From: DB1 sp049323655 | Lineage (GTDB): Bacteria; Desulfobacterota; Desulfobulbia; Desulfobulbales; SURF-16 | Reading direction: 5' to 3' | Assembly: GCA_049323655.1 (NCBI GenBank) | Contig: JBMONO010000017.1 | Coordinates: 31,777 to 95,776 of the forward strand | Length of the DNA stretch: 64,000 nucleotides | Part shown: one piece after another, positions 25,561 through 34,602 of the stretch | Numbering within the stretch: position 1 is the stretch's first letter | Layout of the letters: every line of letters starts with the position of its first letter | Notes under the pieces: generated by a model | What the model saw: the letters and a program-made list of their open reading frames with translations, nothing else | Told to the model about the DNA's origin: nothing | Databases searched by the model: none | Made by a program: the position numbers and the translations under genes

Positions 25561-25589
25561 TTGACACGAACCCTTCCCTTCAGTACATT
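25561..25589 (+). promoter_or_regulatory. Candidate sigma-70 promoter for the HIT gene
   Basis: TTGACA (25561-25566), 17-base spacer, TACATT (25584-25589). A MITE-like repeat copy lies between this promoter and the HIT start at 25779. Confidence 0.6.
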
Positions 25590-25607
25590 TTCGGGAGTGA
25601 GAAGCAA

Positions 25608-25743
25608 GACAAACCCGTAAAAAGTCTTTTTTCACCACAGAGCGCACAGAGGGAGAAGAAAAAAAATCTTTAATTACAATTAGTTAACCCGGTCTGCTCT
25701 GCGGTCTCTGTGGTTAATTTTCAGTTTTTCCGATCTCATCAAG
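25608..25743 (+). repeat. MITE-like palindromic repeat, copy 2
   Basis: ACAAACCCGTAAAAAGTC start, CACCACAGAGCGCACAGAG arm, TTAATTACAATTAGTTA centre, CTCTGCGGTCTCTGTGG arm, CAGTTTTTCCGATCTCA end. It lies in the presumed 5' leader of the HIT gene. Flanks GAAGCAAG and TCAAGCAAAG are a possible decayed duplication. Confidence 0.88.
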
Positions 25744-25778
25744 CAAAGAGCCAGGAAAGAAAACACACGGGAGCCGCT

Positions 25779-26126
25779 ATGGACGCAACAAACTGCCTGT
25801 TCTGCAAAATCATCAAGGGGGACATCCCCGCCAAGAAAATCTACGAGGATGACGAGGTGCTGGCCTTCTGGGACATTGCCCCCCAGGCGCCGAAACATTT
25901 TCTCGTTATCCCGAAAAAACACCTGAGCGGTCCGACCGCGGTGGGCGAAGAGGACGAGCGCCTCATCGGTAAAATGATGCGGATCGGCGCGGCGGTCGCC
26001 CGCGACAACGGCATCGGCGACGACTTCCGGGTGGTGTTCAACAACGGGGCCGGCGCCGGCCAGACCGTTTTCCACATCCACATGCATGTGCTCGGCGGCC
26101 GGGCCATGAGCTGGCCGCCGGGCTGA
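25779..26126 (+). CDS. HIT-family nucleotide-binding hydrolase (HINT-like)
   Basis: 115 residues, full length for a HINT-type protein. The start at 25779 follows GGGAG and gives CLFCKIIKGDIPAKKIYEDD, the family opening. The histidine triad is HIHMHVLGG preceded by NNGAGAGQTVF. Such enzymes hydrolyse AMP-lysine-like phosphoramidates. The stop overlaps the mobA start by one base, so the two are coupled. Confidence 0.95.
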   Translation: MDATNCLFCKIIKGDIPAKKIYEDDEVLAFWDIAPQAPKHFLVIPKKHLSGPTAVGEEDERLIGKMMRIGAAVARDNGIGDDFRVVFNNGAGAGQTVFHIHMHVLGGRAMSWPPG

Positions 26127-26737
26127 TGGCGACGGCCAGTTCAGCCGTCCGCTCCACAGCCGGGGTGATCCTCGCCGGCGGCGCCAGTTCGCGTTTCGGC
26201 GGCAACAAGGCGCTCGCCCTGCTGGAGGGCCGACCGCTCATCGCCCATGTCGCCGATGTGCTGGCATCGGTCTTCACCGAGCTGCTGCTCATCACCAACA
26301 CCCCGGAGTCTTACCGATTCCTCGGCTGGCCGATGGCGGCCGACATCAGGCCCGGCCAGGGACCGCTGGCCGGCATCCAGGCGGCCCTGCGGGCCATGGC
26401 AACCGACCAGGCCTGTGTCGTGGCCTGCGACATGCCCCGCATCCGGGCCGACCTGCTCACCCTGCTCGCCGGTCAGCCGGGCAACTGGGACGTGGCCCTG
26501 CCCTGGCTTGCAAGCGGGCCGGAACCGCTCTGCGCCGTTTATCGAAAAAGCTGCCTGCCGGTCATCGACGACCAGCTCGGCAAGGGCCAGGGCGCGATTC
26601 ACCTCGCCCTGAACCAGCTTTGTCTGCGCAGACTAACGGCGGCGGAGATTGTTCCACTCTGCGGCGAGCTCTCCCTGCTGCGCAACATCAACCGGCAGGA
26701 GGATCTGCACGCCCTGCTGCCAGCAGAAGGCGACTGA
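26126..26737 (+). CDS. mobA: Molybdenum cofactor guanylyltransferase
   Basis: 203 residues. Attaches GMP to molybdopterin to give the bis-MGD cofactor used by formate dehydrogenases and similar enzymes. VILAGGASSRFGGNKALALL is the nucleotide-binding loop, followed by GPLAGIQAAL and VVACDMPRI (metal-binding Asp) as in MobA. It overlaps the HIT gene; no mob/moa partner is in the window. Confidence 0.92.
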   Translation: MATASSAVRSTAGVILAGGASSRFGGNKALALLEGRPLIAHVADVLASVFTELLLITNTPESYRFLGWPMAADIRPGQGPLAGIQAALRAMATDQACVVACDMPRIRADLLTLLAGQPGNWDVALPWLASGPEPLCAVYRKSCLPVIDDQLGKGQGAIHLALNQLCLRRLTAAEIVPLCGELSLLRNINRQEDLHALLPAEGD

Positions 26738-26787
26738 CCGCGCCGCCGTTTCGGCCGATAACCTTCCCCAGCTCTTGGAGAGAGATC

Positions 26788-27360
26788 ATGAAAATTACCT
26801 GTGTCCTTGGCAGCCCGCGTAAAAACGGCAACAGCGCCACCATTGCCGACCATTTCCTGCAAAAGCTCGCCGCCGCCGGCGCCGAGACCCGCGCCTTTTA
26901 CCTTAATAGCCTGCAATTCAAGGGCTGCCAGGCTTGTTACGGCTGCAAGCAGAAAAGCGAGATCTGCGTGCTGCGCGACGATCTCAGCGAGGTGCTCGAC
27001 GCGGTGCGCGCGGCCGATGTCCTGGTCATGGCCACCCCCACCTATTACGGCGAGGTCAGCAGCCAGCTCAAGGCCTTTATCGAACGCACCTTCTCCTTTC
27101 TCGTGCCCGATTTTCACACCAGCCCGCAACCGAGCCGGCTGCAACCCGGCAAGACCCTGGTTTTCATCATCACCCAGGGCCACCCGGACGAGGCGATCTT
27201 CGCCGACATCTTCCCCCGCTACCAACAGTTTTTCAGCTGGTACGGCTACGCCCACTTCCATCTGATCCGGGTCTGCGGCGCAAACCCCGATGACCGCATC
27301 ATGGAACGGACTGATGTGACGCGCCGCATCAAGGAAACGGTCGGCAAGATCCTGGCATAA
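26788..27360 (+). CDS. NADPH-dependent FMN reductase-family flavoprotein
   Basis: 190 residues from the ATG at 26788, preceded by TTGGAGAGA. GSPRKNGNSATIADHFL is the FMN phosphate loop; GCQACYGCK is the Cys motif of the iron-sulfur flavoprotein-like group; ATPTYYGEVSSQLKAFIER is the second flavin segment. It is probably an electron-transfer flavoprotein of unknown partner. Confidence 0.9.
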   Translation: MKITCVLGSPRKNGNSATIADHFLQKLAAAGAETRAFYLNSLQFKGCQACYGCKQKSEICVLRDDLSEVLDAVRAADVLVMATPTYYGEVSSQLKAFIERTFSFLVPDFHTSPQPSRLQPGKTLVFIITQGHPDEAIFADIFPRYQQFFSWYGYAHFHLIRVCGANPDDRIMERTDVTRRIKETVGKILA

Positions 27361-27671
27361 GGCAGGCCGGAGGCGGACGTTGGCCGCTGTCCGCTCCCGT
27401 TTATTCCAGCACTTCCGCCGAGCGGGGCAATTTGCAGAAATCCGCCGCCCCTCTTTTACCTCATCCGGCTGGCTCCATTCCTCACTTTTGCGCCGCAGTT
27501 CGGCGGACAGCCAATATATCGCATTTTCCAATTCCTCGAAAAGGATTTTTGTATTACCTATTAGACAAAATGCCACACCCCTTTTATAGTCCCCGTCATA
27601 CATTGTATTACAGTCAAGCCGCCGGTACGTGACGCCATGTCGCGATTGAGAATCCCTGACCAGAAAGAGCC
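27361..27671 (+). promoter_or_regulatory. Gene-free region with candidate promoter of the iron-sulfur/VTT fusion
   Basis: 311 bases. TTAGAC (27561-27566), 18-base spacer and TATAGT (27585-27590) form a plausible sigma-70 promoter about 80 bases before the next start. A minus-strand frame across it is open but unsupported. Confidence 0.4.
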
Positions 27672-29504
27672 ATGACCACACCTTCCGCCGCCGCCACCTC
27701 CCTGACCGGCATGACCGATCCGGATCTTGCCAGCGAGATGCGTCTCCATTCGGAAAAATGCATCGAATGCAAACTGTGCCGTAAAGAGTGCCTTTTTTTA
27801 CAACAGCACGGCAACCCGAAGCAGATCGCCGACAGCTACGATCCGGAAGCGGGGCCCGACCGGATGCTGGCCTTTGAGTGCAGCCTCTGTGGCCTGTGCG
27901 GAACGGTCTGTCCCGTTGGCATCAACCCGTCCTCCATGTTTCTCGCCATGCGCCGACATTACGCCACCAGCGACGGCGATTTTTCCGCCCACGGTGTCAT
28001 TCTCGGTTATGAACGGCGCGGCACGTCACGACAATACACCTACTATGGACTGCCAGCCGATTGCGACACCATTCTCTTTCCCGGCTGCGCCCTGCCCGGC
28101 ACCCGCCCCGCCAAGGTGCGAGCCCTTTTTGCCCTCCTGCAACAAACCGTTCCAAATCTCGGCATCGTCCTTGACTGCTGCACCAAACCATCGCATGACC
28201 TGGGCCGCGATTCGTTTTTTCATGCCATGTTCGACGAGATGAAAAAGTATCTTCTCGCACGGGGCGTGAAACGGATTCTCGTCGCCTGTCCCAATTGCTA
28301 CCGAGTGTTCAAGCAGTATGGTGCTCCGCTTGCCGTGGCGACCGTCTATGAACATCTGGCCGAGTCCGGGCTGCCGGATGCGCCGGCAGTTCCTGCCGAA
28401 GTAACGGTGCATGATCCATGCGGCACGCGGGCCGAGGAGCACATCCACGCCTCCATCCGCCGATTGCTCCAGGAAAAGGCGATTACTGTCGAGGAGATGC
28501 CCCACCATGGCGGGAAAACCATCTGCTGCGGCGAGGGCGGTTCAGTGGGCTGCCTCAACCCGGAACTGGCAAAAAACTGGGGCGCACGGCGCGGTGACGA
28601 GGCGGGCGGCAAACGCATCGTCACCTACTGTGCCGGCTGCGCCAATTTTTTGCAGGCCGTGGCGCCGACCAGTCATATCCTCGACGTCCTGTTCGAGCCG
28701 ACCGCTGCCCTGGCCGGCAAAGCCAAGGTAGCAAAGACGCCATGGACCTACATCAACCGCCTTCTGCTGAAACGACATTTCCGGAAAACACTTCCCGCAG
28801 CCAACAGCCGGGAGCGCACCTTTTCCGCCGAACCCCGGACAAAAGGCAACCTGGCAAAGCGCCTTGCCCTGCTGCTGGTCGTGGTGGCCGCCATCGTTGG
28901 CCTGCGTCTGACCGGCGCCACCGCGGCCCTCGACCAGGAAAGCCTACGCGCCATCATCGCCGCCTGCGGGCCGCTGGCACCAGCGGTCTACATCCTTATC
29001 TACGCAATCGCGCCGACCCTGCTGCTGCCGGGCCTGCCACTCACCATTGCCGGCGGTATCCTCTTCGGACCTTTCTGGGGCGTGCTCTACACCATTACCG
29101 GCGCAACAATCGGCTGCTGCGTCGCCTTTCTCGTTGCCCGGTACGTGGGCAGGGGCTGGGTGGAGAAAAAATTGAAAAATCCCCGCTGGCGACAACTGGA
29201 TGCCATGGTGGAAGAACATGGCTGGAAGGCAGTCGCCTTTACCCGCCTGATTCCCATCTTTCCCTTTAACCTGCTCAACTATGCCTTCGGACTGACCAAG
29301 GTCAAGTTCCATCAGTACGCCATCACCTCCCTGCTCTGCATGCTGCCCGCCTGCATCGCCTTTATCGTCTTTTCCAGCTCCCTGCTCGACCTCGTCACCG
29401 GGACGATCACCCCGTCCTTTGTCATCGGCCTGGTGCTGATCCTTGCCGTCTCCCTGGCTCCGTTGATTTACAAAAAATACCGCCGCTCCCGCCATAAGAG
29501 CTGA
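27672..29504 (+). CDS. Fusion: HdrD/GlpC-like iron-sulfur protein + VTT (DedA/TVP38-TMEM64) membrane domain
   Basis: 610 residues. N-terminal pair of 4Fe-4S sites (CIECKLCRKECLF and CSLCGLCGTVCPVG), then two CCG-type cysteine-rich domains as in GlpC and HdrB/D (FPGCALPG ... DCCTKPSHD; HDPCGTRAEEH ... CCGEGGSVGC ... YCAGC), ending near residue 350. Residues ~395-605 are a membrane domain with the VTT pattern: LLPGLPLTIAGGILFGPFWG, GATIGCCVAFLVARYVGRGW, FTRLIPIFPFNLLNYAFGLT. The first half should move electrons or handle thiol/disulfide; the second resembles YdjX/YdjZ. A membrane protein and a YdjY-like protein follow closely, probably in one operon. Confidence 0.9.
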   Translation: MTTPSAAATSLTGMTDPDLASEMRLHSEKCIECKLCRKECLFLQQHGNPKQIADSYDPEAGPDRMLAFECSLCGLCGTVCPVGINPSSMFLAMRRHYATSDGDFSAHGVILGYERRGTSRQYTYYGLPADCDTILFPGCALPGTRPAKVRALFALLQQTVPNLGIVLDCCTKPSHDLGRDSFFHAMFDEMKKYLLARGVKRILVACPNCYRVFKQYGAPLAVATVYEHLAESGLPDAPAVPAEVTVHDPCGTRAEEHIHASIRRLLQEKAITVEEMPHHGGKTICCGEGGSVGCLNPELAKNWGARRGDEAGGKRIVTYCAGCANFLQAVAPTSHILDVLFEPTAALAGKAKVAKTPWTYINRLLLKRHFRKTLPAANSRERTFSAEPRTKGNLAKRLALLLVVVAAIVGLRLTGATAALDQESLRAIIAACGPLAPAVYILIYAIAPTLLLPGLPLTIAGGILFGPFWGVLYTITGATIGCCVAFLVARYVGRGWVEKKLKNPRWRQLDAMVEEHGWKAVAFTRLIPIFPFNLLNYAFGLTKVKFHQYAITSLLCMLPACIAFIVFSSSLLDLVTGTITPSFVIGLVLILAVSLAPLIYKKYRRSRHKS

Positions 29505-29514
29505 TTATTCGCCC

Positions 29515-30174
29515 ATGAATTCCGCCACTCTTTCGCCCGACCTGAAAAAATCACTGACCAGAAAGGCGTGGATAGCCGGTACCCTGCTACTGCTCGCGGC
29601 TATCGGCGCCGCCGTTGTCCACCGCTACTTTTACTTTCTCGACGCCTATTTCTACACTTACGAATTCTACTGGCTGTTCAACGTCAAGAATCTGCGGGCC
29701 GGCGACACCGCCATGTTCGTCGAGTATTTCTCGCCGATGGGCATTAGGACCGAGGCGCTGCCACAGCTTGTGCTCTCACATCTCATCCAGAACTTTTACC
29801 TACCATTCACCAAGCCAATCCTGGTCAACGCGGCGCAATCGGCATTCGGGTGCGGCGTTGGTGCGCTCTTCAGCTATATCGCCCTGACAACAACCGCCTC
29901 GCTCGCCTTTGCCATCGGTTCATTTTTGTTCGGCGACCTTCTTCCTCTGCTGGCAGGGACAAAATTCCCCACCTTCCGGGACAAAATGTTGCGCTCGCCG
30001 GGGACGGCAATCGCTCTCTCCCTGCTTTTTGCCATCCCCTGGATACCGATTGCCCTCCCGGCCATGACCGGAGCACTGCTCAAAGTGCCTTTGCAATCTA
30101 TGAGCCGCTTCCTGCTGACCGGCCTGTCGGTGCGGACAGTGACGTTGCTTGCCACTCCGGTCCTGTTTGTCTGA
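29515..30174 (+). CDS. Predicted polytopic membrane protein, unknown
   Basis: 219 residues with several hydrophobic segments (WIAGTLLLLAAIGAAVV; SAFGCGVGALFSYIALTTTASLAFAIGSFLFG; IALSLLFAIPWIPIAL; TVTLLATPVLFV). A conserved-looking loop is NVKNLRAGDTAMFVEYFSPMG. I recognise no family. It starts 10 bases after the fusion gene and precedes the YdjY-like gene, so it likely belongs to the same redox/membrane unit. Confidence 0.75.
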   Translation: MNSATLSPDLKKSLTRKAWIAGTLLLLAAIGAAVVHRYFYFLDAYFYTYEFYWLFNVKNLRAGDTAMFVEYFSPMGIRTEALPQLVLSHLIQNFYLPFTKPILVNAAQSAFGCGVGALFSYIALTTTASLAFAIGSFLFGDLLPLLAGTKFPTFRDKMLRSPGTAIALSLLFAIPWIPIALPAMTGALLKVPLQSMSRFLLTGLSVRTVTLLATPVLFV

Positions 30175-30243
30175 TAGTGATTTCCGGGCGGGCTTGGGCT
30201 GAGTCCGTCAATTGTGCAAAAAAAAGAAAACAAGGAGAAGCAG

Positions 30244-31011
30244 ATGACAAAAAAAATTGGGTTGCCGACAAAAAAGAAATGTTTCACCAGCACAGTCGCC
30301 GGACTGGCCCTGCTGGCCGTGACCGGTTCGTTCTTTCCCGCCAGCGCGAGCCAGCACGGCGGGCCGTATGATGTCCGGGAGGTGCAGGGGACCCAGCACA
30401 AAATGGTCGTTGATCACGCCAACAAGGAGATACGCATCACCGCCACAGTGACCAAGGACTGTTCCAAACCGGGCGTCTGCGACTACGGCCGCCGCTTTCA
30501 GGCCTTTTTCGGCATGAAGGGCGGCCAGATGGAAAAATATTTTGTCTTTACCACCGATGTGCCCCGTAGCGAAATCAACAAGGCGATCCAGGAGCTGGGC
30601 GTGGTGTCGCGCAATCAGATCCCGATGGAGGAGGTCGAGACCCGCCGGGGCTTGAGCAGATACACCAAAAGCGACGACTATCTGCAGGGCGACCCGATCA
30701 TGGTGACGGCGAAATTCACCAAGGATGGCAAGGAGATGGAAGTAGCGCTGGAAGACCTCATCGATGAACGAATCAACGTTGACGGCACGGAAGTCTTTAA
30801 ACCCTACACCCCCCATTTTGTCTATCACGGCACGGGCGAGGCGATCAATTTCCCCTCCGGCTGCATCGTCTGCCCGTCCGACTGCAACGGCGGCATCATC
30901 ACCGACAACAGCCTGCCGCTCAAGCACACCGAAAACTACTACAAAGTTAACTGGGAGAAAATGCCGGCGGTCGGCAGTGAGGCCGAAATCGTGCTGAAAT
31001 CGATTTTTTGA
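30244..31011 (+). CDS. YdjY-like secreted protein
   Basis: 255 residues from ATG at 30244, which follows AAGGAGAAGC; the upstream frame to 30214 is open but lacks the ribosome site. Signal peptide (STVAGLALLAVTGSFFPASA). The body, with GPYDVREVQGTQHKMVVD, YFVFTTDVPRSEINKAIQELG and CIVCPSDCNGGIIT, matches what I recall of YdjY domain proteins, which in E. coli sit between the two VTT proteins ydjX and ydjZ. The four-Cys-type stretch near the end may bind metal. The stop codon TGA is made by the first bases of a MITE-like repeat, so the original 3' end may be lost. Confidence 0.75.
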   Translation: MTKKIGLPTKKKCFTSTVAGLALLAVTGSFFPASASQHGGPYDVREVQGTQHKMVVDHANKEIRITATVTKDCSKPGVCDYGRRFQAFFGMKGGQMEKYFVFTTDVPRSEINKAIQELGVVSRNQIPMEEVETRRGLSRYTKSDDYLQGDPIMVTAKFTKDGKEMEVALEDLIDERINVDGTEVFKPYTPHFVYHGTGEAINFPSGCIVCPSDCNGGIITDNSLPLKHTENYYKVNWEKMPAVGSEAEIVLKSIF

Positions 31012-31140
31012 CAAACCCGTAAAAAATCTTTTTTCACCACAGAGCGCACTGAGGGCACAGATAAAACATCTTTAATTACAATTAGTTACCTCTTCGCACC
31101 CTGCGGTCTCTGTGGTTAATTTTCAGTTTTCCGAGACCAA
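31008..31140 (+). repeat. MITE-like palindromic repeat, copy 3
   Basis: TTGACAAACCCGTAAAAAATC, CACCACAGAGCGCACTGAG, TTAATTACAATTAGTTA, GCGGTCTCTGTGG, CAGTTTTCCGAGACCA. It overlaps the stop codon of the YdjY-like gene and probably acts as its transcription end. Confidence 0.9.
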
Positions 31141-31238
31141 CATTTTTCAAAAACCGTTCTCTTCCCCCACGCGCCGGCCCCGGGCCTCCCTCTCCGTCAC
31201 GGGCCGGCGACATCAGGCCTTCTCGCCAGCCCACCCTT

Positions 31239-32018
31239 TCAGCAGACGATCACCAGGGCGGTGATGTTATCCCGCCCGCCGGCCGCATTGGCCCGAGCCA
31301 CCAGGGTGTCGCAGGCCTCTTCCGGATCGGCGGCATCCTTGAGAATCCGTTCAATCTCCTCGTCCGCCACCATCCCCCACAGCCCGTCGGAACAGAGAAG
31401 AATCCGATCGCCGGGCCGGACGGGAACGCGATGGAACTCGGGATCCTCCGGAAAGGCAAAACCGATTCCCCGGGTGATGATGTTGCGGGCCAGACCGGAT
31501 GTGTCTTGCGGCCGCTTCGCGGCAAGCTCCGCCTGCAGCGAATGATCGGTGGTGATCTGGTGCAGGCCGCCTCCGCTCTCGATGTAGGCCCGCACATCGC
31601 CGACATGGCAGAAATAGGCACTGCCACCGTCAAGCAGACAGGCGACCAGGGTGCAACCCATGCCGCGCAATGCCGCATCCTCCGCCCCCATCGCCATCAC
31701 CCTGTCGTTGGCAAGGTGAAAGCCGCTCAGCAGCGCATGCTGGATCGCCATCGGATTGCTTCGGATTTCGCGGATCTTCTCCTCGGAAAAAAAGGTAGCG
31801 AGAGACTCGACCGCCACCCTGCTCGCTACCTCCCCGGCCCGGTGCCCGCCCATCCCGTCCGCCACCAGGAAAAGATTGCGCTCCAGCAGAATGGCAAAGG
31901 TATCCTCGTTGTTTTTGCGCACCATGCCGGTATCGGTCCTGCCGAAACAGGCCGGACCGGCGGGTTGAGGTTGAAAGATTCTCTTGAGAAAGGCAAGCAT
32001 GCTGACACCTCCGGACAA
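31239..32018 (-). CDS. PP2C-type Ser/Thr protein phosphatase
   Basis: 259 residues. Metal-site motifs in order: RTDTGMVRKNNEDTF, LVADGMGGHRAG, FCHVGDVRAY, TTDHSLQAEL, LLCSDGLWGMV and GGRDNITALVIVC. This is the cytosolic Stp/PrpC type. It is last in the operon behind the kinase and FHA genes, so it probably reverses that kinase's phosphorylation. A second Met at 32000 may be the start. Confidence 0.93.
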   Translation of the reverse strand: MSGGVSMLAFLKRIFQPQPAGPACFGRTDTGMVRKNNEDTFAILLERNLFLVADGMGGHRAGEVASRVAVESLATFFSEEKIREIRSNPMAIQHALLSGFHLANDRVMAMGAEDAALRGMGCTLVACLLDGGSAYFCHVGDVRAYIESGGGLHQITTDHSLQAELAAKRPQDTSGLARNIITRGIGFAFPEDPEFHRVPVRPGDRILLCSDGLWGMVADEEIERILKDAADPEEACDTLVARANAAGGRDNITALVIVC

Positions 32019-32052
32019 CGATCAGATCCGCCGTCTTCGCACTGATGGTTCC

Positions 32053-34527
32053 TCACCGCCCCCGACTGCGCAGGGCGGATGGGACGCCGTCGTCAAACTC
32101 GAGCTGATAAATAAGAGTCCACAGCACCACGGCCCCGTCCTGCCGGCCGGACAGAAAGGTATGGGGCCGCGGACCGGGGGCCAGACTGTACACCCCGTCC
32201 CCCCGGGCATCAAGCAGATGGTTGCAGGTGCCGCTCGGCCAGTTCCACAGCTTGATGATATCATCCTCGCAGCCGGCAACCACAGTCTGCCCATCGGCAA
32301 GCAGCAGCACCGAGGAAACCGTATCCTCATGGCGGTCAATGCTCTGCAGGCACTGGCCGGTCCGGCAATCCCACACCCGCACCAGCCGATCGGCGCTGCA
32401 ACTGGCGATCCGGGCATTGTCATGGCTGACCGAGAGAGCGGCGACCGGCAGGGCATGGGCAACGAACTGGCGGAGACACTCGCCGGTCTGGCCGTCGTAA
32501 AAACGGATGCCGCCATCCTGAAGGCCGGCGGCAAAACAGGCGTTCCCCATACTGACGAGGCTGCTGACGCCGTTTTCTCCCATCTCAACGATTTTCTTTG
32601 TCTTCCCGCTGGCAGTGGAGAACAGGACAACGGTGCCGGCATCGAGGCCGGCCAGCAGATGCCTGCCGTCGGCCAGAAAAACGAGTGACGTCACCGCTCC
32701 GTTGCCGCAGGAGATGTTCTTCTGCTCGCCGCTCCTGAAAAACCGCAGCACCACTGTTCCGTCCCGCTGGCCGATGGCAAGCAGCGACGCATTGGCGGCC
32801 AGGGCTGAGACCGCTTCATCGGTGCGGACAAATGGCACCGCCATCTTGCGCTCGCCGACGCTGCGGACATAGACATCCTTGCCGGACGAGGCGGAAAAAA
32901 CCAGGCGCCGTTCCGGCACGGCGGCGAGAAAGCGGGCCGGGCCTTGCTTTTCCCCGGCTTCATGGGTCAACACCCTCTGGACGGCTATGATTTCCCTTTT
33001 TTTGCCTTCCGGCAGCAGTTGCTCGTAGATCTTATAATAGAACTTGTCTTTCTTGAAACGCTCGTTGGCCCAGCTGACCATCAGGGTGTCATAGCACTGG
33101 GTCAGCCGCCGGCTCTGCATCAGGGTCAGGATATTATGGTGGACGGAACGGCGCAGCTGGGCCTCGCGAAAGATCTCCATCGGAGCCTTAGGAAAACAGA
33201 GGTGCAGTTCCGGCTCCCGCTTGCGGGCGGTTTGCAGAAACTCACCGCCCCGCTCGACGGCTGCGGCCATCTCCTTTTCCAGCTTGTCGAAAACATCGAG
33301 GGACGGGAATCGTTTGCGGCACGCCTCCATCTGCCGCAGCAGCCGCTCGGCATTTTCCGTGCTCCGGCACCAGCGCAGCATGAAAAAATTATGCAGCGCC
33401 TCAGGAAGGGTATCGTTGATCTCCAAAGTGCGGTTGAGATAATTTTCCGCCTGGCGGTATTTGCCGAGTTCGGCCAGAGACACCGCCCGGTTGTTCCAGT
33501 TCTCGGCGCGCATGTCGATTTTTTCCATGATGGCATAAGGACAGGCGACCTGGAAAAGCTCAAGATAGACCTGGTTCAATGCCTCTTTTAGTTCGGTAAA
33601 ATCCTGATAACGGTCTCCCGCCTGAAAGGCGACGCTTTTTATCAGAATGGTCTTCAGGCTGGGCGGAAGCTCAACGGCCGCATCGACGGCGACCGGTTCC
33701 GGGCAGCCGCCCATGGCATTGTGTTTATAAGGCCGTTTGCCGCAGAACATCATCCACAGACAGAGGCCAAAGGAAAAGATATCGGTGCGCCGATCGACCC
33801 GGTGCGAGTTACGCAGCTGTTCGGGTGAAGCGTAATTGGGGGTGCCGCGGAAACCCACCGTGGCCTCCGGCGATGCGGGGCCGACCGGCAGAGCTCCCTC
33901 CGCCTCCGGCCCGCTCTCCTTGATCAGGCGCAGGATACCGAAATCGGTGATCTTGACCAGTCCGTCCTTGGTCAGCAGGATATTCTGGGGCTTGATATCC
34001 CGGTGGATAAAACCCTTGGCGTGGGTATACTCCATGCCGTTACAGAACTGGACGGCAATGGACAGGGCGGTGCGCATGTCACGGCACCGGCCCCGGTTGA
34101 TCCACTCCTCAAGGGTGCCGCCGGACACATACTCAATAAAAATATGGGGAATGCCGGAAAAACTGCGGACATAATAACAGCAGGCAATATTGGGATGCAG
34201 GCCGAGACGGACCCAGCTGTTGGCCTCGCGCAGGATACGCTGCAACCCTTCCCGGTCGGCCCAGACCTCCGGTTTGGGAGCCTTGATCGCCATCCAGATG
34301 CCCCAGCCGAGATGCTCGGCGATATAGACCTTGCCCATGGCGCCGCTGAAGATGCGGTCGATACGGTAACGGTCTTCGATGACCTCGCCCGGCAGCCAGT
34401 TCAGTTGCATGACAGGCTGTTTCTTACCCCCATCCGGCAACACCTGGGTGGCATTGACCTGGCCGTTGTCCTGGTCCGGCCGCGGGTCAGCTCCCTTGCT
34501 CTCTTTTTTGAAAAAGCGGCTCAGCAT
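32053..34527 (-). CDS. Hanks-type Ser/Thr protein kinase with TPR-like middle and C-terminal WD40 propeller
   Basis: 824 residues. Kinase domain ~50-320: glycine loop FSGAMGKVY, Lys in WMAIKAPKP, FIHRDIKPQNILL, ITDFGILR, GTPNYASPEQL. Residues ~330-440 look like a TPR pair (NWNNRAVSLAELGKYRQAE, NRTLEINDTLPEALHN). From ~525 to 815 run repeats of the WD40 kind (VLLFSTASGKTKKIVE..., RIASCSADRLVRVWDCRTG, TVVAGCEDDIIKLWNWPSG). No transmembrane helix. WD40 and TPR parts probably recruit targets. Flanked by PP2C downstream and FHA protein upstream. Confidence 0.93.
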   Translation of the reverse strand: MLSRFFKKESKGADPRPDQDNGQVNATQVLPDGGKKQPVMQLNWLPGEVIEDRYRIDRIFSGAMGKVYIAEHLGWGIWMAIKAPKPEVWADREGLQRILREANSWVRLGLHPNIACCYYVRSFSGIPHIFIEYVSGGTLEEWINRGRCRDMRTALSIAVQFCNGMEYTHAKGFIHRDIKPQNILLTKDGLVKITDFGILRLIKESGPEAEGALPVGPASPEATVGFRGTPNYASPEQLRNSHRVDRRTDIFSFGLCLWMMFCGKRPYKHNAMGGCPEPVAVDAAVELPPSLKTILIKSVAFQAGDRYQDFTELKEALNQVYLELFQVACPYAIMEKIDMRAENWNNRAVSLAELGKYRQAENYLNRTLEINDTLPEALHNFFMLRWCRSTENAERLLRQMEACRKRFPSLDVFDKLEKEMAAAVERGGEFLQTARKREPELHLCFPKAPMEIFREAQLRRSVHHNILTLMQSRRLTQCYDTLMVSWANERFKKDKFYYKIYEQLLPEGKKREIIAVQRVLTHEAGEKQGPARFLAAVPERRLVFSASSGKDVYVRSVGERKMAVPFVRTDEAVSALAANASLLAIGQRDGTVVLRFFRSGEQKNISCGNGAVTSLVFLADGRHLLAGLDAGTVVLFSTASGKTKKIVEMGENGVSSLVSMGNACFAAGLQDGGIRFYDGQTGECLRQFVAHALPVAALSVSHDNARIASCSADRLVRVWDCRTGQCLQSIDRHEDTVSSVLLLADGQTVVAGCEDDIIKLWNWPSGTCNHLLDARGDGVYSLAPGPRPHTFLSGRQDGAVVLWTLIYQLEFDDGVPSALRSRGR

Positions 34528-34602
34528 GGCAGGTTGCGATCTTCATTCCGGGCGCCAGGCGCCGTGATGCCCACTTCCTGACGCGGCAGGTCCGCGCAGG
34601 CG

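Noticed and set aside
27380..27600. Minus-strand frame beginning MYDGDYKRGVAF
   Set aside because: Helical-looking text but runs across the promoter region and into an antisense of the flavoprotein gene; no ribosome site.
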